Shown: positions 1-11,719 of the stretch, in pieces
How positions within the stretch are numbered: the stretch's first letter is position 1
Layout: every line of letters starts with the position of its first letter
From: Molossus alvarezi
Lineage: Eukaryota > Chordata > Mammalia > Chiroptera > Molossidae
Assembly: GCA_037176705.1 (NCBI GenBank)
Contig: CM073893.1
Location: 16,740,074-16,804,073, forward strand
Length of the DNA: 64,000 bases
Reading direction: 5' to 3'
The notes under the pieces: model-generated
Databases searched by the model: none
What the model was told of the DNA's origin: nothing
The model's input: only the letters and a program-made list of their open reading frames with translations
Translations under genes and position numbers: made by a program

Positions 1-257
1 ATCTCATTCCTGATTGAATGAAGGTGAAATTATTCTAGCCTAGCTATCTTTCAGAAGTAAAAGCAAACTCTTTGGTGAAAGTTAAGATTATAATATCACC
101 CAGAGACTTAAATTATACCTGCAATTTTCCAAAGACGGTGTCTAACACTTAATCAAAACTAACAAGTAAAGCAAAAGAGAAACTCGCATTGCTGCAGAAG
201 GAGTATGAGTGGCCACTGCACCATCTTATTTAGGATGTCCCATTCAAATGGAACGCA
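1..257. other. Unassigned left edge, no gene
   Basis: AT-rich sequence before L1-A. I see no open frame with family features and no SINE or LTR ends. It may be part of an old repeat that continues outside the window, but I cannot name it. Confidence 0.4.
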
Positions 258-1053
258 TCAATAATGGTAAAATGGTGGAGGAGTGAAGGGAAGCTACACA
301 GACGATCTCCAAGGACCAACTGGAATTACAACTCAAAAAAAGACAAATTTTCAGAAAAAAGCAACAGAAAAGCAGCAGAACAGGACCATATAACCAGGGA
401 CACCAGTAGGATCTGCGGAGGCATGAGAGGGTGGCAGATTGGGAGCCTATGGGCAGCAGTGGTTTGAGCTGTGAGCAGCGCCCTTGGGATTAAACTCCCA
501 AGCCTGCTCCACAGCACAGAGCTGGGACACAGCACTAAAATAGCCACAGCCACTCATGTGGGGCTCTGGCAGAGGGAGGGCAGACTGGTCTGGAACTCTG
601 TGGGGACAAATGAAATTTAGAGTGTGCTCAGAGTTTTTGCTGAGTTGTGGCCACAAAGAACAGTGGCCAGTTTGCTCCTTCCCAGAGCTGTAGGAAAAAG
701 CAGCAGCCCTTCCCTCAGAGATTCAGCTATTTACAGGTGAGGCAAAGAAATGCAAATTGAGGCTCATTAACAACCAGCATCTATCCCACCCTCTGGAAAT
801 TCTCTTATGCAGAACACAGGGCTACATTCCAAGGCCCTGAGTAACTGAGGCTACTAGCCTCCAGGCAAAAAACTAGAGGATAACTGAACCTTTCCTGGGC
901 TTGCAAATCTACCCAGGAAAGTAAGAATTGACAGTGGTGTGTAATGTGGCCCCAGCCAGGCTCATCCAAACGCAGTAGAGGGAGCCACAAACATCAGAAC
1001 ACCAACACCCACAAGAAAATTTGTCAGGCTCCACACCCACTGAGATAGCCCAA

Positions 1054-1930
1054 ATGGTGAAACACAGAAACAAATCCCAAATGAAAAAACAAGAGAACTC
1101 TATCAAAGATGAGATCAATAAAATGCAGCTAATTATCAGAGGTAGAGTTCAGAGCCATGATCTTGAGGAAGCTCAACAGCATGAGTAAGGACATCAGCAC
1201 CATGAGTAAAGATATAGAAATACTGAAAACAAACCAAGTGGAAATGAAGAATGACATAGCAGAAACAAAGAACACATTGGAAGGACTAACCAGCAGAGTA
1301 GAGGAAGCTGAGGGCCGGATCAATGAATTAGAAGACAGGGTAGAAAAAAAATCAACCAATCAGAAAACCAAAATGAAAAACAATTAAAAAACAGGAAGAT
1401 AGCTTAAGAGAACTGTGGCACAACTGGAAACATAATAACATTTGCATCATAGGAGTTCCCAAAGAGGAAGAAAATGGGCAGGGTCAGAGAATATATTTGA
1501 AGAAATCGTGACAGAACACTTCTCTAACTTGGTGAAGGAAGTAGGCATTCAAATTCAAGAAGCACAGAGAGCCCCAAGTAAGAAGAACCTAAACAGGCCC
1601 ACACCAAGGCACATAGTAATTAAAATGCCAAAGACTAAACTCAAAGAGAGAATCCCACAGGCAGCAAGAGATAAGCAACAGGTTACCTACAAAGGAACTC
1701 CCATAAGGCTATCAGCTGACTTCTCAATAGAAACACTACAGGCCAGAAGGGAATGGCATGAAGTAATCAGGGTCATGAAAAACAACAATCTGAATTCAAG
1801 ACTACTCTATCTAGCAAGGCTTTCATTCAAAATAGAAGGTCAAATAAAGAGCTTCACAGACAAGAAAAGGCTAAGGGAATATATTAGCACCAAACCAGCG
1901 ATGCAAGATATGCTAAAAGGACTGCTGTAA
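1054..1930 (+). pseudogene. L1-A ORF1 (RNA-binding chaperone), broken
   Basis: In an active L1 this frame encodes the trimeric nucleic-acid-binding protein that coats L1 RNA in the cytoplasmic particle. The start is placed at the ATG at 1054 because L1-C ORF1 begins with the same MVKHRN-like residues. A coiled-coil-like stretch rich in K, E and N lies at about 1157-1380 and is cut by a stop at 1385-1387. A second open block at 1442-1930 carries the RRM/C-terminal part, with recognisable PTPRHIVIKMPK and TYKGTPIRLSADFS. The stop at 1928-1930 matches the L1-C stop. Frame changes lie between 1054 and 1157 and around 1385-1480. The ORF2 start follows after 45 bases. This is a pseudogene; the family assignment is firm. 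Confidence 0.9.
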
Positions 1931-1975
1931 GTAGTAGCAGAAACAGGAAAAAGAATAGAACCACACTAAACAAAA

Positions 1976-4900
1976 ATGGCAATAAATAAGTACATATCAA
2001 TAATTACCTTAAATGTAAATGGTTTGAATGCTCTGATAAAAATACACAGAGTAGCTGACTGGATAAGAAAGCATGACTCACATATATTTTGTTTACTAGA
2101 GACCCACCTCACTACAAAAGACTCACATAGGTTGAAAGTGAAAGGATGGAAAAAAATCTTTCAAGCAAACAGAAAGCAAAAAAAAATCTGGGGTAGCAAT
2201 ACTCATATCTGATAAAATAGATTTCAAAATGAAGGCCATAACTAGAGACAGAGAAGGCAACTACATAATATTGAAAGGACTATCCAACAAAAAGATATAA
2301 CCTTGGTAAACATATACGCACTAAATATAGGAACACCAAAATATATTTAAAATCTTCTAGAGGACTTCAAAGGAGAAATTGACAGCAATACAATTATAGC
2401 AGGGGACTTCAACACCCCACTGACATCACTGGATAGATTATCTAAACAAAAAAATTGACAAGGAAACACAGACTCCAAATGAAGCGCTAGATTCAATGGA
2501 TTTCATAGATATATACAGGGAATTACACCCCAAAACTGTAGAATTCACATTCTTCTAAAGTGTACATGGGACATTCTCAATAATAGACCACATAGTAGGA
2601 CACAAACTAAGTCTCTATAAGTTCAAGAAGATTGAAAAAATATCAAGCATCTTTTCAGATCACAATGGCATGAAACTAGAAGTCAATTGCAACAGGAACA
2701 TGCAAAGACACTTGAACATATGGAGGCTAAATAGCATGTAATTGAACAATGAATGGGTTACCATGGAGATCAAGGAAGAAAGTTAAAACTTCCTGGAAAC
2801 CAATGAAAATGAACACACTACAATACAAAATTTATGGGATGCAGCGAATACAGTTCTGAGAGGGAAGTTCATAGCACTACAGGCCTACCTCAAGAAACAA
2901 GAAAAATTTCTAATAGACTACCTATCCTCACAGCTTAAAGAACTAGAAAGCAAACAAAAAGAAAACCCCAGAGCAATTACAAGGAAGGAAATAGTACAGA
3001 TCAGAGCAGAAATCAATGACATGGACACCAAAACAACAATTCAAAAGATTAATGAAATAAAGAGCTGGTTCTTTGAAAAGATAAAGAAGATTGATGGACC
3101 CTTAGCTAGACTCACCAAGAAATAAAGAGAGAGAAACCAAATACACAAAATGAGAAATGAAAGAGGAGAAATAATAACTGACATTACAGAAATACAAAGG
3201 ATTGTTAACAAATATTATAAACAATTATATGGGAACAAATTTGACAGTCTAAGCAAAATGGACAAATTTCTAGAAACACATAGTTTCCCCAAAGTAAACT
3301 GGGAAGTGATAGAATACCTGAACAGACCAATAACAACAAAAGAAATTGAAGAGGTAATCAAGAATCTCCTAGCAAACAAAAACCCAGGCCCAGATGGCTT
3401 CACAGGGGAATTTTACTGAACATTCAAAGAAGAACTAGCACCCACTCTCCTCATATTATTTCACAAAATTCAAGAAAAAGGAAGACTTCCAAACTTGTTT
3501 TATGAGGCCAGCATAATTCTAATTCCAAAACCAGAAATAGAACTACAAAGAAAGAAAACTAAAGGCCAATATATCTGATGAACATATGTGCCAAAATACT
3601 GGACAAAATACTAGCAAATCAAATCCAGCACTAAACCAAAAATTATTCACCATGACCAAGTGGGATTCATCCCAGGAATGCAAGGCTGGTACAATATTTG
3701 AAAATCAAAATGTGATACACCACATAAACAAAATGAAAGATAAAAATCATATTATCATATCAATAGATGCTGAAAAAGCATTCAACAAAATCCAGCACCC
3801 ATTTCTGATAAAAATGCTCAGCTACCTGAGAATAGAGGGATCATATCTAGACATAATAAAGGCCATATATGGAAGACCTACAGCCAAAATCATACTCAAT
3901 GGGCAAAAACTAAAAGCATTTCCCTTAAGAACAGGAAGAAGGCAAAGATGCCCTCTTTCACCACTCTTATTTAACATAGTACTGGAAGTCTTAGCCATAG
4001 CAAGCAGATATGAAAAAAAAAAAAAATGGGATCCAATTTGAAAAGGAGAAAGTGAAACTGTCACTATTCACAGAGGACATGATATTATATATAGAAGACC
4101 CCAAAGACTGCATCAAAAATCTATTAGACTTAATAAATGAATTTGGCAAAGTAGCAGGATACAAAATTAACATCAAGAAATCGACGGCATTCTTATACAC
4201 TAATGATGAACTCACAGAAAGAAAACTAAAAAAAACAATCCTATTTACCATTGCGGCAAAAAATTAAGATGCCTAGGAATAAACTTAACCAAAGAATTAA
4301 AGGACCTATTCACAGAAAACTACAGGACATTGAAAAAAGAAATAGAGGAAGATATAAAAATAGTGAAAGCACATACCTTATTCATGAATTGGAAGACTTA
4401 ACATCATTAAAATGTCCATACTACCCAAAGCAATCTATACATTCAATGCAATCCACATCAAATACCAATGACACACTTCACAGAACTAGAACAAATATTT
4501 CAAAAGTTTATCTGGAACCAAAAAGATCCACAAAAGAATAGCCACAGCAATCTTGAAAAAGAAGAACAAAGTTGGAGGGATCACATTACCAGATTTCAGG
4601 ATATACTACAAAGCCACTGTAATCAAAATAGCCTGGTACTCGCACAAGATCAGGCAGATTGATCAATGAAACAGAATAGAGAACCCAGAAATGGAGCCAA
4701 GACAATGTGCTCAATTAATATTTGACAAAGGTTCAAGAGCATACAGTGGAGTAAAGACAGCCTCTTTAATGAACGGTGTTGGGAAAATTGGAAAGCTACA
4801 TGCAAAAAAAATGAAATAGACCATTAACTTACACCATACACAAGAATTAACTCAAAATGGATAAAGCACTTCAATGTGACTCATGAATCCATAAAACTCC

Positions 4901-5818
4901 TAGAAGAAATTATAGGCAACATAATTTCAGACATCATACACAGCAGAATTTTCACTGATACATCACCTAAGGCAACGGAAAGAAAGGAGAACATGAACAC
5001 ATGAGACTACATCAAACTCAAAAGCTTCTGCACAGCAAAAAATACAGTCATGAAAATGGAAAGGCAACCCACTGTTTGGGAGAGCATAATTGCCAATGAT
5101 ATATCAGATAAGGGATTAATTTCCAATATATATATAGTGCTCATAAAACTCAACAAAAGGAAGACAAAGAACCCAATTAAAGAATGGGCACAGGAACTAA
5201 ATAGACACCTCTCCAAACAGGACATACAAATGGCTAAGAGACTTATGAAGAAATGCTCAACATCACTAGAAATGCTCAACATCACTAATCATCAGAGAGA
5301 TGCAAATTAAGACAATAATGAGGTATCACTTCACACCTGTCAGAATGGCCCCCATTAACAAATCATCAAACAACAAGTGTTGGCGAGGGTGTGGAGAAAA
5401 GGGGACTCTAGTACACTGCTGGTGGGAATGCAGACTGGTGCAGCCATTATGGAAAACACTATGGTGCTTCCTCAAAAAGATAAAAATTGAACTGCCATTT
5501 GACCCAGTGATCCCACTTCTAGGAATATGCCCTAAGAAGCCTGAAACACCAATCAGAAAGAATATATGTACCCCCATGTTCATAGCAGCACTATTTACAA
5601 TAGCTAAGATCTGGAAACAGCCCAAATGTCCATCAGTAGACAAATGGATAAAAAAGCTGTAGTACATATACACAATGGAATACTATGCAGTTGTAAGAAA
5701 GAAAGATCTCTTATCCTTTGAGATGACATGGAGGGACCTGGAATGTATTATCCTAAGCAAAACAAGCTCAACAGGCAAAGACAAGTATTATATGATCTCA
5801 TTTATTTGTGGAATATAA
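1976..5818 (+). pseudogene. L1-A ORF2 (endonuclease-reverse transcriptase), broken
   Basis: ORF2 in a live L1 nicks target DNA with an APE-like endonuclease and copies L1 RNA by reverse transcription. The frame opens at 1976 with MAINKYISI and TLNVNG, a conserved endonuclease block. It is lost at about 2175-2212, where a longer A run shifts frame. Further open pieces at 3150-3419, 3586-4041, 4010-4267, 5050-5310 and 5300-5662 cover the RT domain and the cysteine-rich C-terminus (CWRGCGEKG, then CWWEC). The RT catalytic block at 4067-4078 reads FTED, where the other two L1s here read FADD, so a metal-binding aspartate is lost. The natural end is the TAA at 5816-5818. It cannot encode a working enzyme. 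Confidence 0.92.
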
Positions 5819-6058
5819 TTAACATAACAGTCTGAGGAATGGGGTAGTCCCAGAAATGTGGAAGTGGGGTACAGACTGACAATCCCCAGAAGAGGAGGTG
5901 GTGAGGGAGAGAAAAACCACAGAAGTTATATGCATGTATGCATGAACAATGGACATGGACAACAAAACTGGGGACAGAGTAGGAAGGGAGGGGGAGGGGG
6001 AATCAGTGGGTGAAAAGGAGAAACATCTGTAATAAAAATTAATTAATTAATTATAAAA

Positions 6059-6559
6059 AAGAAAAGTGTTGTTTTATTAAAATGCTGTTCCCATTATTAA
6101 TTTGATTTTGCATTGACTATGAGTTTTAGTATATTGATAAATGGTGAGCCCAGTTTCTGAAATTAAACTTTTTACTTGCAAATTTTTTTTTAAAAAAAAA
6201 ACAGCACACACACAAAAAAATCTAATAAATATAGTAAAATACAAATTTTGATAGAAACCCAAGAAAAAAATCCAACAATAGAAACAAAAACATAGGATAG
6301 TTATTATAAAGTCCATGTCCGGAATTAGCAGGCATAGACTTTTAATAACTATGGTTCATATATTTAAGGGATTAAATAACAAGGGGAAAAATTTCAGAAA
6401 GAATGAAAATACATGTGAGCAAATGGAAAAATAGAATGAAAAATACAGTCACTAATTAAGAAATCAATGGATAAGTTTAATAGCTTAGTCAATAAACAGT
6501 GAAAAACAAAAAAAAATCTAAATGTTGTAGAAATACAGAAGTAGATAAAATAGAGACAA
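6059..6559. other. AT-rich stretch, no gene
   Basis: A/T-rich DNA with long A and T runs around 6183-6200 and a short CA run near 6205-6220. The open frames here are short and resemble no family I know. It may be part of an eroded LINE. Confidence 0.4.
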
Positions 6560-6990
6560 TAACCTAATACAAAAGATTAACAGATCTAAAATTCAGGTAA
6601 TTGAAGTCCCAGAAGTAGATAAGAAAGAGTCTGGGAAGAAGTAAAATTTGAAGAGATAATGGCTATGAAATTTTTAAAAGAATAATGAAAGACATCAAAT
6701 CATTGATATAAGAAGTTCAATGAACTCTCAACAGTACAGATATACAGAAAATCATACATAAACACATAATAATAAAAATTCTGAAAACAAATGACAAAAA
6801 TAACAAAACAGATATAGAAAAAAACAGACATACCACCCTCAAAGGAGTAAATAATAAGACTGTTGACTCCACAACAGAAAAATTAAAAGCCAAAAATCTG
6901 TGAAGTAATATATTTAAAGTACTTCAAGAAAATAACATCCAACTTATAAATTATGCATTTTTAAAAAATATTCTTCAAAAATTAAGGTAA
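6560..6990 (+). mobile_element. Old L1M-type ORF1 fragment
   Basis: The A-rich text has the order of words found in old mammalian L1 ORF1: an acat-aat-aataaaaattctgaaaac block at about 6761-6790 (the region encoding HIIIK-like residues) and an agtacttcaagaaaataac block at about 6917-6937 (start of the C-terminal domain). No frame is left open. Limits are rough. Confidence 0.45.
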
Positions 6991-7033
6991 TGAATTTTGC
7001 TTCTAAGAAGCTTACAATAGATTATGTTAGACG

Positions 7034-7224
7034 CAGCAGTTCTCAACTTGTGGGTCACGACCTCTTTGGGGTCGAATGACCCTTTCACAGGGGTCGCCAA
7101 AGACATAACAGTAGCAAAATTACAGTTTTGAAGTAGTAACAAAAATAATTTTATGGTTGGGGGTCACCACAACATGAGGAACTGTATTAAAAAATCGCGG
7201 CATTAAGAAGGTTAAGAACCACTC
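7034..7224. mobile_element. SPIN-type hAT miniature transposon
   Basis: A 191-base non-autonomous DNA transposon. The left end reads CAGCAGTTCTCAAC and the right end GTTAAGAACCACTC, which are imperfect inverted repeats of the hAT type. Inside are words I associate with the SPIN consensus: GGGTCACGACC at about 7051, CCCTTTCACAGGGGTCGCC at 7079-7097, ATAACAGTAGCAAAATTACAG at about 7106 and AACATGAGGAACTGTATT at about 7172. Flanking bases share a TTAGA core (7027-7031 and 7226-7230), as expected for an eroded 8-bp hAT target duplication. There is no transposase. The copy lacks the central part that I recall between GGGGTCGCC and ATAACAG. Confidence 0.85.
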
Positions 7225-7558
7225 TTTAGAGCAACGCCTCTACTGTAACAATGAGATGCCACCACATAGCTTTATGTTGCAATAATTTATTGTGCTACAT
7301 GTTAAGAAATGTTTATATACCATTTAAGTGTACTTTGATAGTATCCCATTGGGTCAATGTGTATTTTTCTTATTTGCTATCTTTTTTCCTTTTTGTTTTT
7401 TTCTGGTTCTGATGTTTTAAGTATTTTATTAACTCTTAATCATTATTTGTCAGGATGAAAAATGTTATAGCCACTTTGAAAAACAGTTTGACAGTTTCTT
7501 ATACATTTAAACATATACTTATTCAATCTAACAATCACTTTTTAAAAGTACTTATCAC
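7225..7558. other. Unassigned DNA with a short old L1 ORF2 scrap
   Basis: At about 7452-7535 the text TATAGCCACTTTGAAAAACAG and GACAGTTTCTTATACATTTAAAC matches the 3' part of ORF2 of old mammalian L1 (the 'gccactttggaaaacag' region), plus strand. The rest is T-rich DNA that I cannot assign. Confidence 0.45.
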
Positions 7559-7737
7559 GCCCTGGCCAGGTGGCTGAAGTTGTATGGAGTGTCCTCCTGT
7601 ACACCTAAAGGTTGTGGGTTCGATTTCCGGTGGTACTGGAGACACCTATCCATGTTTTTCACATCATTGTTTCTCTCTCTCTCCCTTCCTCTTTCTAAAA
7701 TCAATAAAAACATAGCCTAGGCTGAGGATTAAAAAAA
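7559..7737 (+). mobile_element. Bat VES-type SINE
   Basis: Begins CCCTGGCCAGGTGGCT, carries a B-box-like GGTTCGATTTCC at about 7617-7628, then a CT-rich block and AATCAATAAAAACAT before an A-run. This is the layout of tRNA-derived SINEs of the bat VES group, transcribed by Pol III and moved by L1 enzymes. It lacks the middle module present in the copy at 26382. Confidence 0.85.
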
Positions 7738-7842
7738 AGGAGTTATCACTCTTTATAGATATAATATATTGAATTATATAAGAGTGAATTATATAATATA
7801 TTGAACTATATGTTTATTTAATTTAATTTATTTTATTAAAAC

Positions 7843-8061
7843 ATTTTTTTTCTTTATTGATTTTTTTTTTAGAGAGCGAGAGAGGAAGGGAGAGGGATAG
7901 AAACATTGATGAGAGAGAACATCGATTGGCTGCCTCCTGCATGCCCCCCCCCCCCGGGGATTTGGCCCACAACCTGGGCATGTGCCCTGAGCGGGAATTG
8001 AACCGGTGACCTCTTGGTGCACAGGTCGATGCTCAACCACTGAGCCACACCAGCTGGGCCA
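7843..8061 (-). mobile_element. Bat VES-type SINE, reverse orientation
   Basis: Read on the minus strand it starts GGCCCAGCTGGTGTGGCTCA at 8060 and has the B-box region near 7995-8005, then the TCGATGTTCTCTCTCATC block and a CT-rich tail leading to A-runs (T-runs at 7842-7872 on plus). A run of 13 C at about 7946-7958 is a likely slippage or assembly-sensitive site. Confidence 0.88.
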
Positions 8062-9618
8062 TGTAAAATGTTTTTCTAATACATATACACCTATGATAAA
8101 GGTTAATTTATAAATTAGGCTTAGTAAGAAATTAAGAACAACAATAATAAAATAAAACAGTTATACTATACTGTACTAAAAAAAAATGAATCCAGTAATA
8201 CGATGTGTGGAGTACCCGAAGCAGTGAAATCAGGTACTGCTGGGCCTAGCGCGTGTGTTGGACGTGTCCTTGCTGAAAGACAAATCAGAACAGCTCTCGG
8301 GAAGGCAGGGCAACACACAAACTGCTCAAACTCTGAGCTTGCCAGCTGGAGAAAGGGATTGTGCTGGGAGAACTTAAGAGTCGCTGGAGAGTATTTAATT
8401 CTCCAAGTGAGTAGCAAAACTGTGCTAATGAGGTCTTTAACACCTGTACTCCACCAGCAGCTGAGTCTAAGCAGAACCAGGTGGGGCAGCCAACAGCTTG
8501 GAGGTGGCAAAGGGAGCTCAGAAACAGGAGGAGAGATCACGATTCCTGGTTGGTAGGATGCAGAAACTTGTCTTGTTTCATGCTTTTCTCTATTTTCCAA
8601 ATACGAATGTACAAATCAGAAAAAAAAGATATAATTTTGAAAAATAAAATGTATCTGATTTATCTTTCCCAGCTATTTATTCCCTGGTCACCTACTTTTG
8701 TCTCAGGCACTAAAAATAGCTCTGATTCTGTCAGTGTCCCCTCCGGAAAGTCTTCCCACAGACAGCAGCAGGTGGCTTGGGCAGGAGAGAGGGGAGGAGG
8801 GAAGAGAAAATACCCTCCCAGGGTATCTCTCCTTGGCCTGCTTTGACCTTGTTTCCCATACGTTTTCTTTCTTCTGAGAACTACAGACAATTCCTAAGCC
8901 TCTGTGCCCCTCTCCCCACAGATGCTCCCTGACTGTTACTTGCCTCTCTTCCCCTCTCCAGTTCCGACAGAGCAAATAATAACTAGACAAATGAAACATG
9001 AAATACCAACTCCTCAATATATGTAAGAAGTTATAAACTAGAAAAGGAAAGACGAGTGAAAACTGGATAGAAAAAAATGACCAAAGCCAGTGTGAGTCTT
9101 CTCACTTGAAGGTAAATCTTGGATTCTGTAGGGTGAGGTGTCCCAGAGAGAGTGAGCGAGGAACTGTATGTGCTCCTGCTGGGCAGACTTGGAGGCTAAT
9201 GACCCACCTGGGCACAGGGAGAACAGCAGGAGGGTGGCCCTTTTGCAGATCTTGTTCCCTGCAAATGTGCTCTGATAAATTTCAAACTCTGAGCGATCGC
9301 ATTAGTGACTCCTTCCATAACGGAGAACATTAAGAGGCCCCCAAGTGGGCAGAGAGTGTGAGAGTCCCTTTCTGATCTGGGGCAAGAAGGAACTGGGAGC
9401 AAAGGACACAGGGAAGTGATTTTTCCTTCCTTCTTATCTCATCTTCCCAACATAGACTGGAACCCACTTCAGCCCAACTGGTTAAAATTTTTTCCTGAAC
9501 AAAATTCTAATTTTAATAAAAATATAATGTCATAAACTGTAACTTCCCACAATTGTTTCAACTCTAAATATATCTTCTATACAAACCTGTTGTAAACTGT
9601 ATTCATCTACCGTTTTTT
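8062..9618. other. Unassigned, no gene seen
   Basis: Mixed-composition DNA. Overlapping open frames on both strands around 8166-8890 are at most about 145 codons, have no recognisable domain and lie opposite each other, so I treat them as chance. The piece at 8081-8170 faintly resembles an old DNA transposon but I cannot name it. Confidence 0.4.
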
Positions 9619-9634
9619 AAAAATAGAAAAGTTA

Positions 9635-9878
9635 GCCCTGGCCGGTTTGGCTCAGCGTCGGCCTGCGGTACAGAGAGACCCGGGTTCGGTTCCCGCTAAG
9701 GGCATGTACCTCGGTTGCAGTTTGTCCCCGGCCCTGGTCGGTTGTGTGGGTGGCAGCCACTCGATGTGTTCCTTTCACATCGATGTTTCTCTCTCTCTCT
9801 CTGTTCCTCTCTCTCCCTCCCACTCTACCTGAACAAAAAAAAAGGAAAAATGTCCTCGTGTGAGGATAAAAAAAAAAA
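9635..9878 (+). mobile_element. Bat VES-type SINE with a 3' hairpin tail
   Basis: Starts GCCCTGGCCGGTTTGGCTCA, has a B-box-like GGGTTCGGTTCCC at about 9682-9694, the TCACATCGATGTTTCTC block and a CT-rich stretch. It ends with a TGTCCTC-GTGT-GAGGATA stem-loop (9851-9868) before the A tail. The insert is flanked by an exact 16-bp duplication AAAAATAGAAAAGTTA at 9619-9634 and 9879-9894, so it is a fairly young L1-mediated insertion. Confidence 0.95.
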
Positions 9879-9894
9879 AAAAATAGAAAAGTTA

Positions 9895-10979
9895 TCTCAT
9901 GATATGATAGCATTTGGTAAGAGCTATATATTGTGATCAAGGCAAAAGCTTACAATTTAAATGGTCACTATTTGCTTTTTCTAAATCAAGTGTAATAGGT
10001 TACAATTATTTGAAATTTTAAGCAGGACTCCCAGATGTTATGGTAAACTAATAGCTCATGATTATGTTTCCACTGGCAATTAAAGTCAGCTTTTAAATCA
10101 ATGTTTGTTACTTACGTTTCATATTACATTTACATTTATTAAGTAATCAGATAGTTATGTTTATTACACAATGCTCTTATGGATTCTCACAAGCATGCTG
10201 ATTAACTGCAAAGCACTGTTCGGGCAAATATTTCTTGTGGTGAGAATATTTAGATACATGTTTTCACAGTATAGGTTTGCAAATTGTGTTGGCTAGAAAA
10301 GCAGTGTCCCACATATTCTGAATGAACAGATGTGGTTTTCAGCTTCGTTTGAATGGGACTGACGAACTCAAAAGAAACACTAATTAGTTGGAACAGAGGG
10401 ACATTTTTTTCTGGTTATTCTTGGGATTGGGTCCATGAAAATATTTTGGGCATTGATAGGAAAACAAATGTATACAAAAATAGGGATTGTTTCTTTAACT
10501 CAGAACTAGGAAACTTCTTAGTACCTAATGTTCAAAAAACACAAGCCAACAAAAAGATGTCCACTGAACTGATTCATTTCAACTGTGTTTTGATACAGGC
10601 CATCAAGGCAATTATGATATTGAGATAATTTAAACAACAGCAAACCTTCTCTTGAGGACAAAGTGAACTTGGGGTGTTTAGATGATTCCTGTGATGTATA
10701 TACTGCTTTACGCTTAAAAAATCTATTGTGCCCCAAATACATTATGTTTTCCCCATTCTAACAGAAGAAAGTAACATTCAGCAGTAGAGCATCCCACAGA
10801 TAATGAGGGACAGAACTCAGTCTAGTACAAAGTCCTTCTTTCTCAGACTATAGCTCTCTTACATAGGCCAGCTGACAAATTCTCTGGGGCCATGGTCATC
10901 TTTTTCAATGAAATCTCATCAGGAAACCTAATATTTGAAACAGAGTGGAGCTTCTTGATAATTCCAAGCCAATTTCAGT
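9895..10979. other. Unassigned AT-rich DNA, no gene
   Basis: No repeat ends, no conserved protein motif and no long open frame. The longest frame (10353-10628, plus, 91 codons) has no recognisable domain. Confidence 0.4.
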
Positions 10980-10995
10980 GCATCCATCAATTTTC

Positions 10996-11250
10996 TTTTT
11001 TCTTTTTTTTTTTTATCCTCACCCGAGGATATTTTTCCATTTTTTGTACAGATAGAATGGGAGGGAGAGAGAGGAAGGGAGAGAGAGAGAGAAACATCGA
11101 CGTGAAGGGACACATCGAGTGGCTGCCACCCGCACGACCAACCAGGACCGGGGACAAACTGCAACAGAAGTACGTGCCCTTAGCGGGAACCGAACCCGGG
11201 TCTCTCAGACCGCAGGCCGACGCTCTAACCGCTGAGCCAAACTGGCCAGG
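10996..11250 (-). mobile_element. Bat VES-type SINE, hairpin subfamily
   Basis: Same subfamily as the SINE at 9635, in reverse. On minus it starts CCCTGGCCAGTTTGGCTCAG, shows a GGGTTCGGTTCCCGCTAAGG block near 11190-11210 and ends with a perfect stem-loop (7-bp stem, 4-base loop, 11014-11031) before the A tail. The duplication GCATCCATCAATTTTC (16 bp, exact) flanks it at 10980-10995 and 11251-11266. Confidence 0.95.
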
Positions 11251-11266
11251 GCATCCATCAATTTTC

Positions 11267-11719
11267 AAAATACTTGCCAGATAGGAATAATTTCCAAGAA
11301 AATGGATTTTTCCTTTCTTTATCTCCAAAAGAAATGAAATTCAAAGGACTCTGAAAGCTTCTTAAACTAAAGGTCTCATCACTGTTGATGAGCAGTGCCA
11401 TTGCCAAGCAGGCTAACACCCAGGCACAGCACACACTTGAGCAGAACCTGAAGACGGGAAACACAGATTGTTGTTAGTGAATGGGAGCTGTTTGGAACAA
11501 CTGCCATGCAGCACCCTCATCAATATTCTACAATAGTCTACCTGGACATGCCCAACACTTTCTCCAGGTACTGGCCTTACATTCTGGACCATGCAGAACA
11601 ACACCAACAGGGAAACCTAGCTGGAGCCCTCAAGATTCCTTTCCTTAACCACTGAGAAGTTCACACATCCTCTCTTGTCTGCCTGCAAGAAAGAAGGAAA
11701 GAAGAAATCCATTATATGT
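11267..11719. other. Unassigned, no gene
   Basis: Moderate GC DNA without repeat ends or a supported coding frame. Confidence 0.4.

Larger units (their letters stand above)
258..6058 (+). mobile_element. L1-A: full-length, decayed LINE-1
   Basis: The whole stretch aligns by eye with the better preserved L1-C at 40524-46372 in the same order: 5' UTR (about 258-1053), ORF1, a 45-base spacer, ORF2 and a 3' UTR ending in an A/T-rich tail. The 5' end keeps a weak ATGG(T/C)GG motif near 270, where L1-C has AATGGCGGCGG. Both ORFs carry many stops and frameshifts, so this copy is much older than L1-C. I found no convincing target-site duplication, and the 5' limit is uncertain by about 10 bases. The length of about 5.8 kb matches L1-C, so it was a complete insertion. 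Confidence 0.93.

Noticed and set aside
8081..8170. Old Tigger/mariner-like DNA transposon piece
   Set aside because: The resemblance is from memory of a few words; no terminal inverted repeat found.
8166..8890. Overlapping frames of 75-145 codons on both strands as a possible host gene
   Set aside because: No recognisable domain, frames overlap on opposite strands, and no defensible splice or promoter structure.
9635..9720. tRNA genes in SINE heads
   Set aside because: B-box-like motifs are present but the sequence does not fold into a complete tRNA and continues into a SINE body and A tail.
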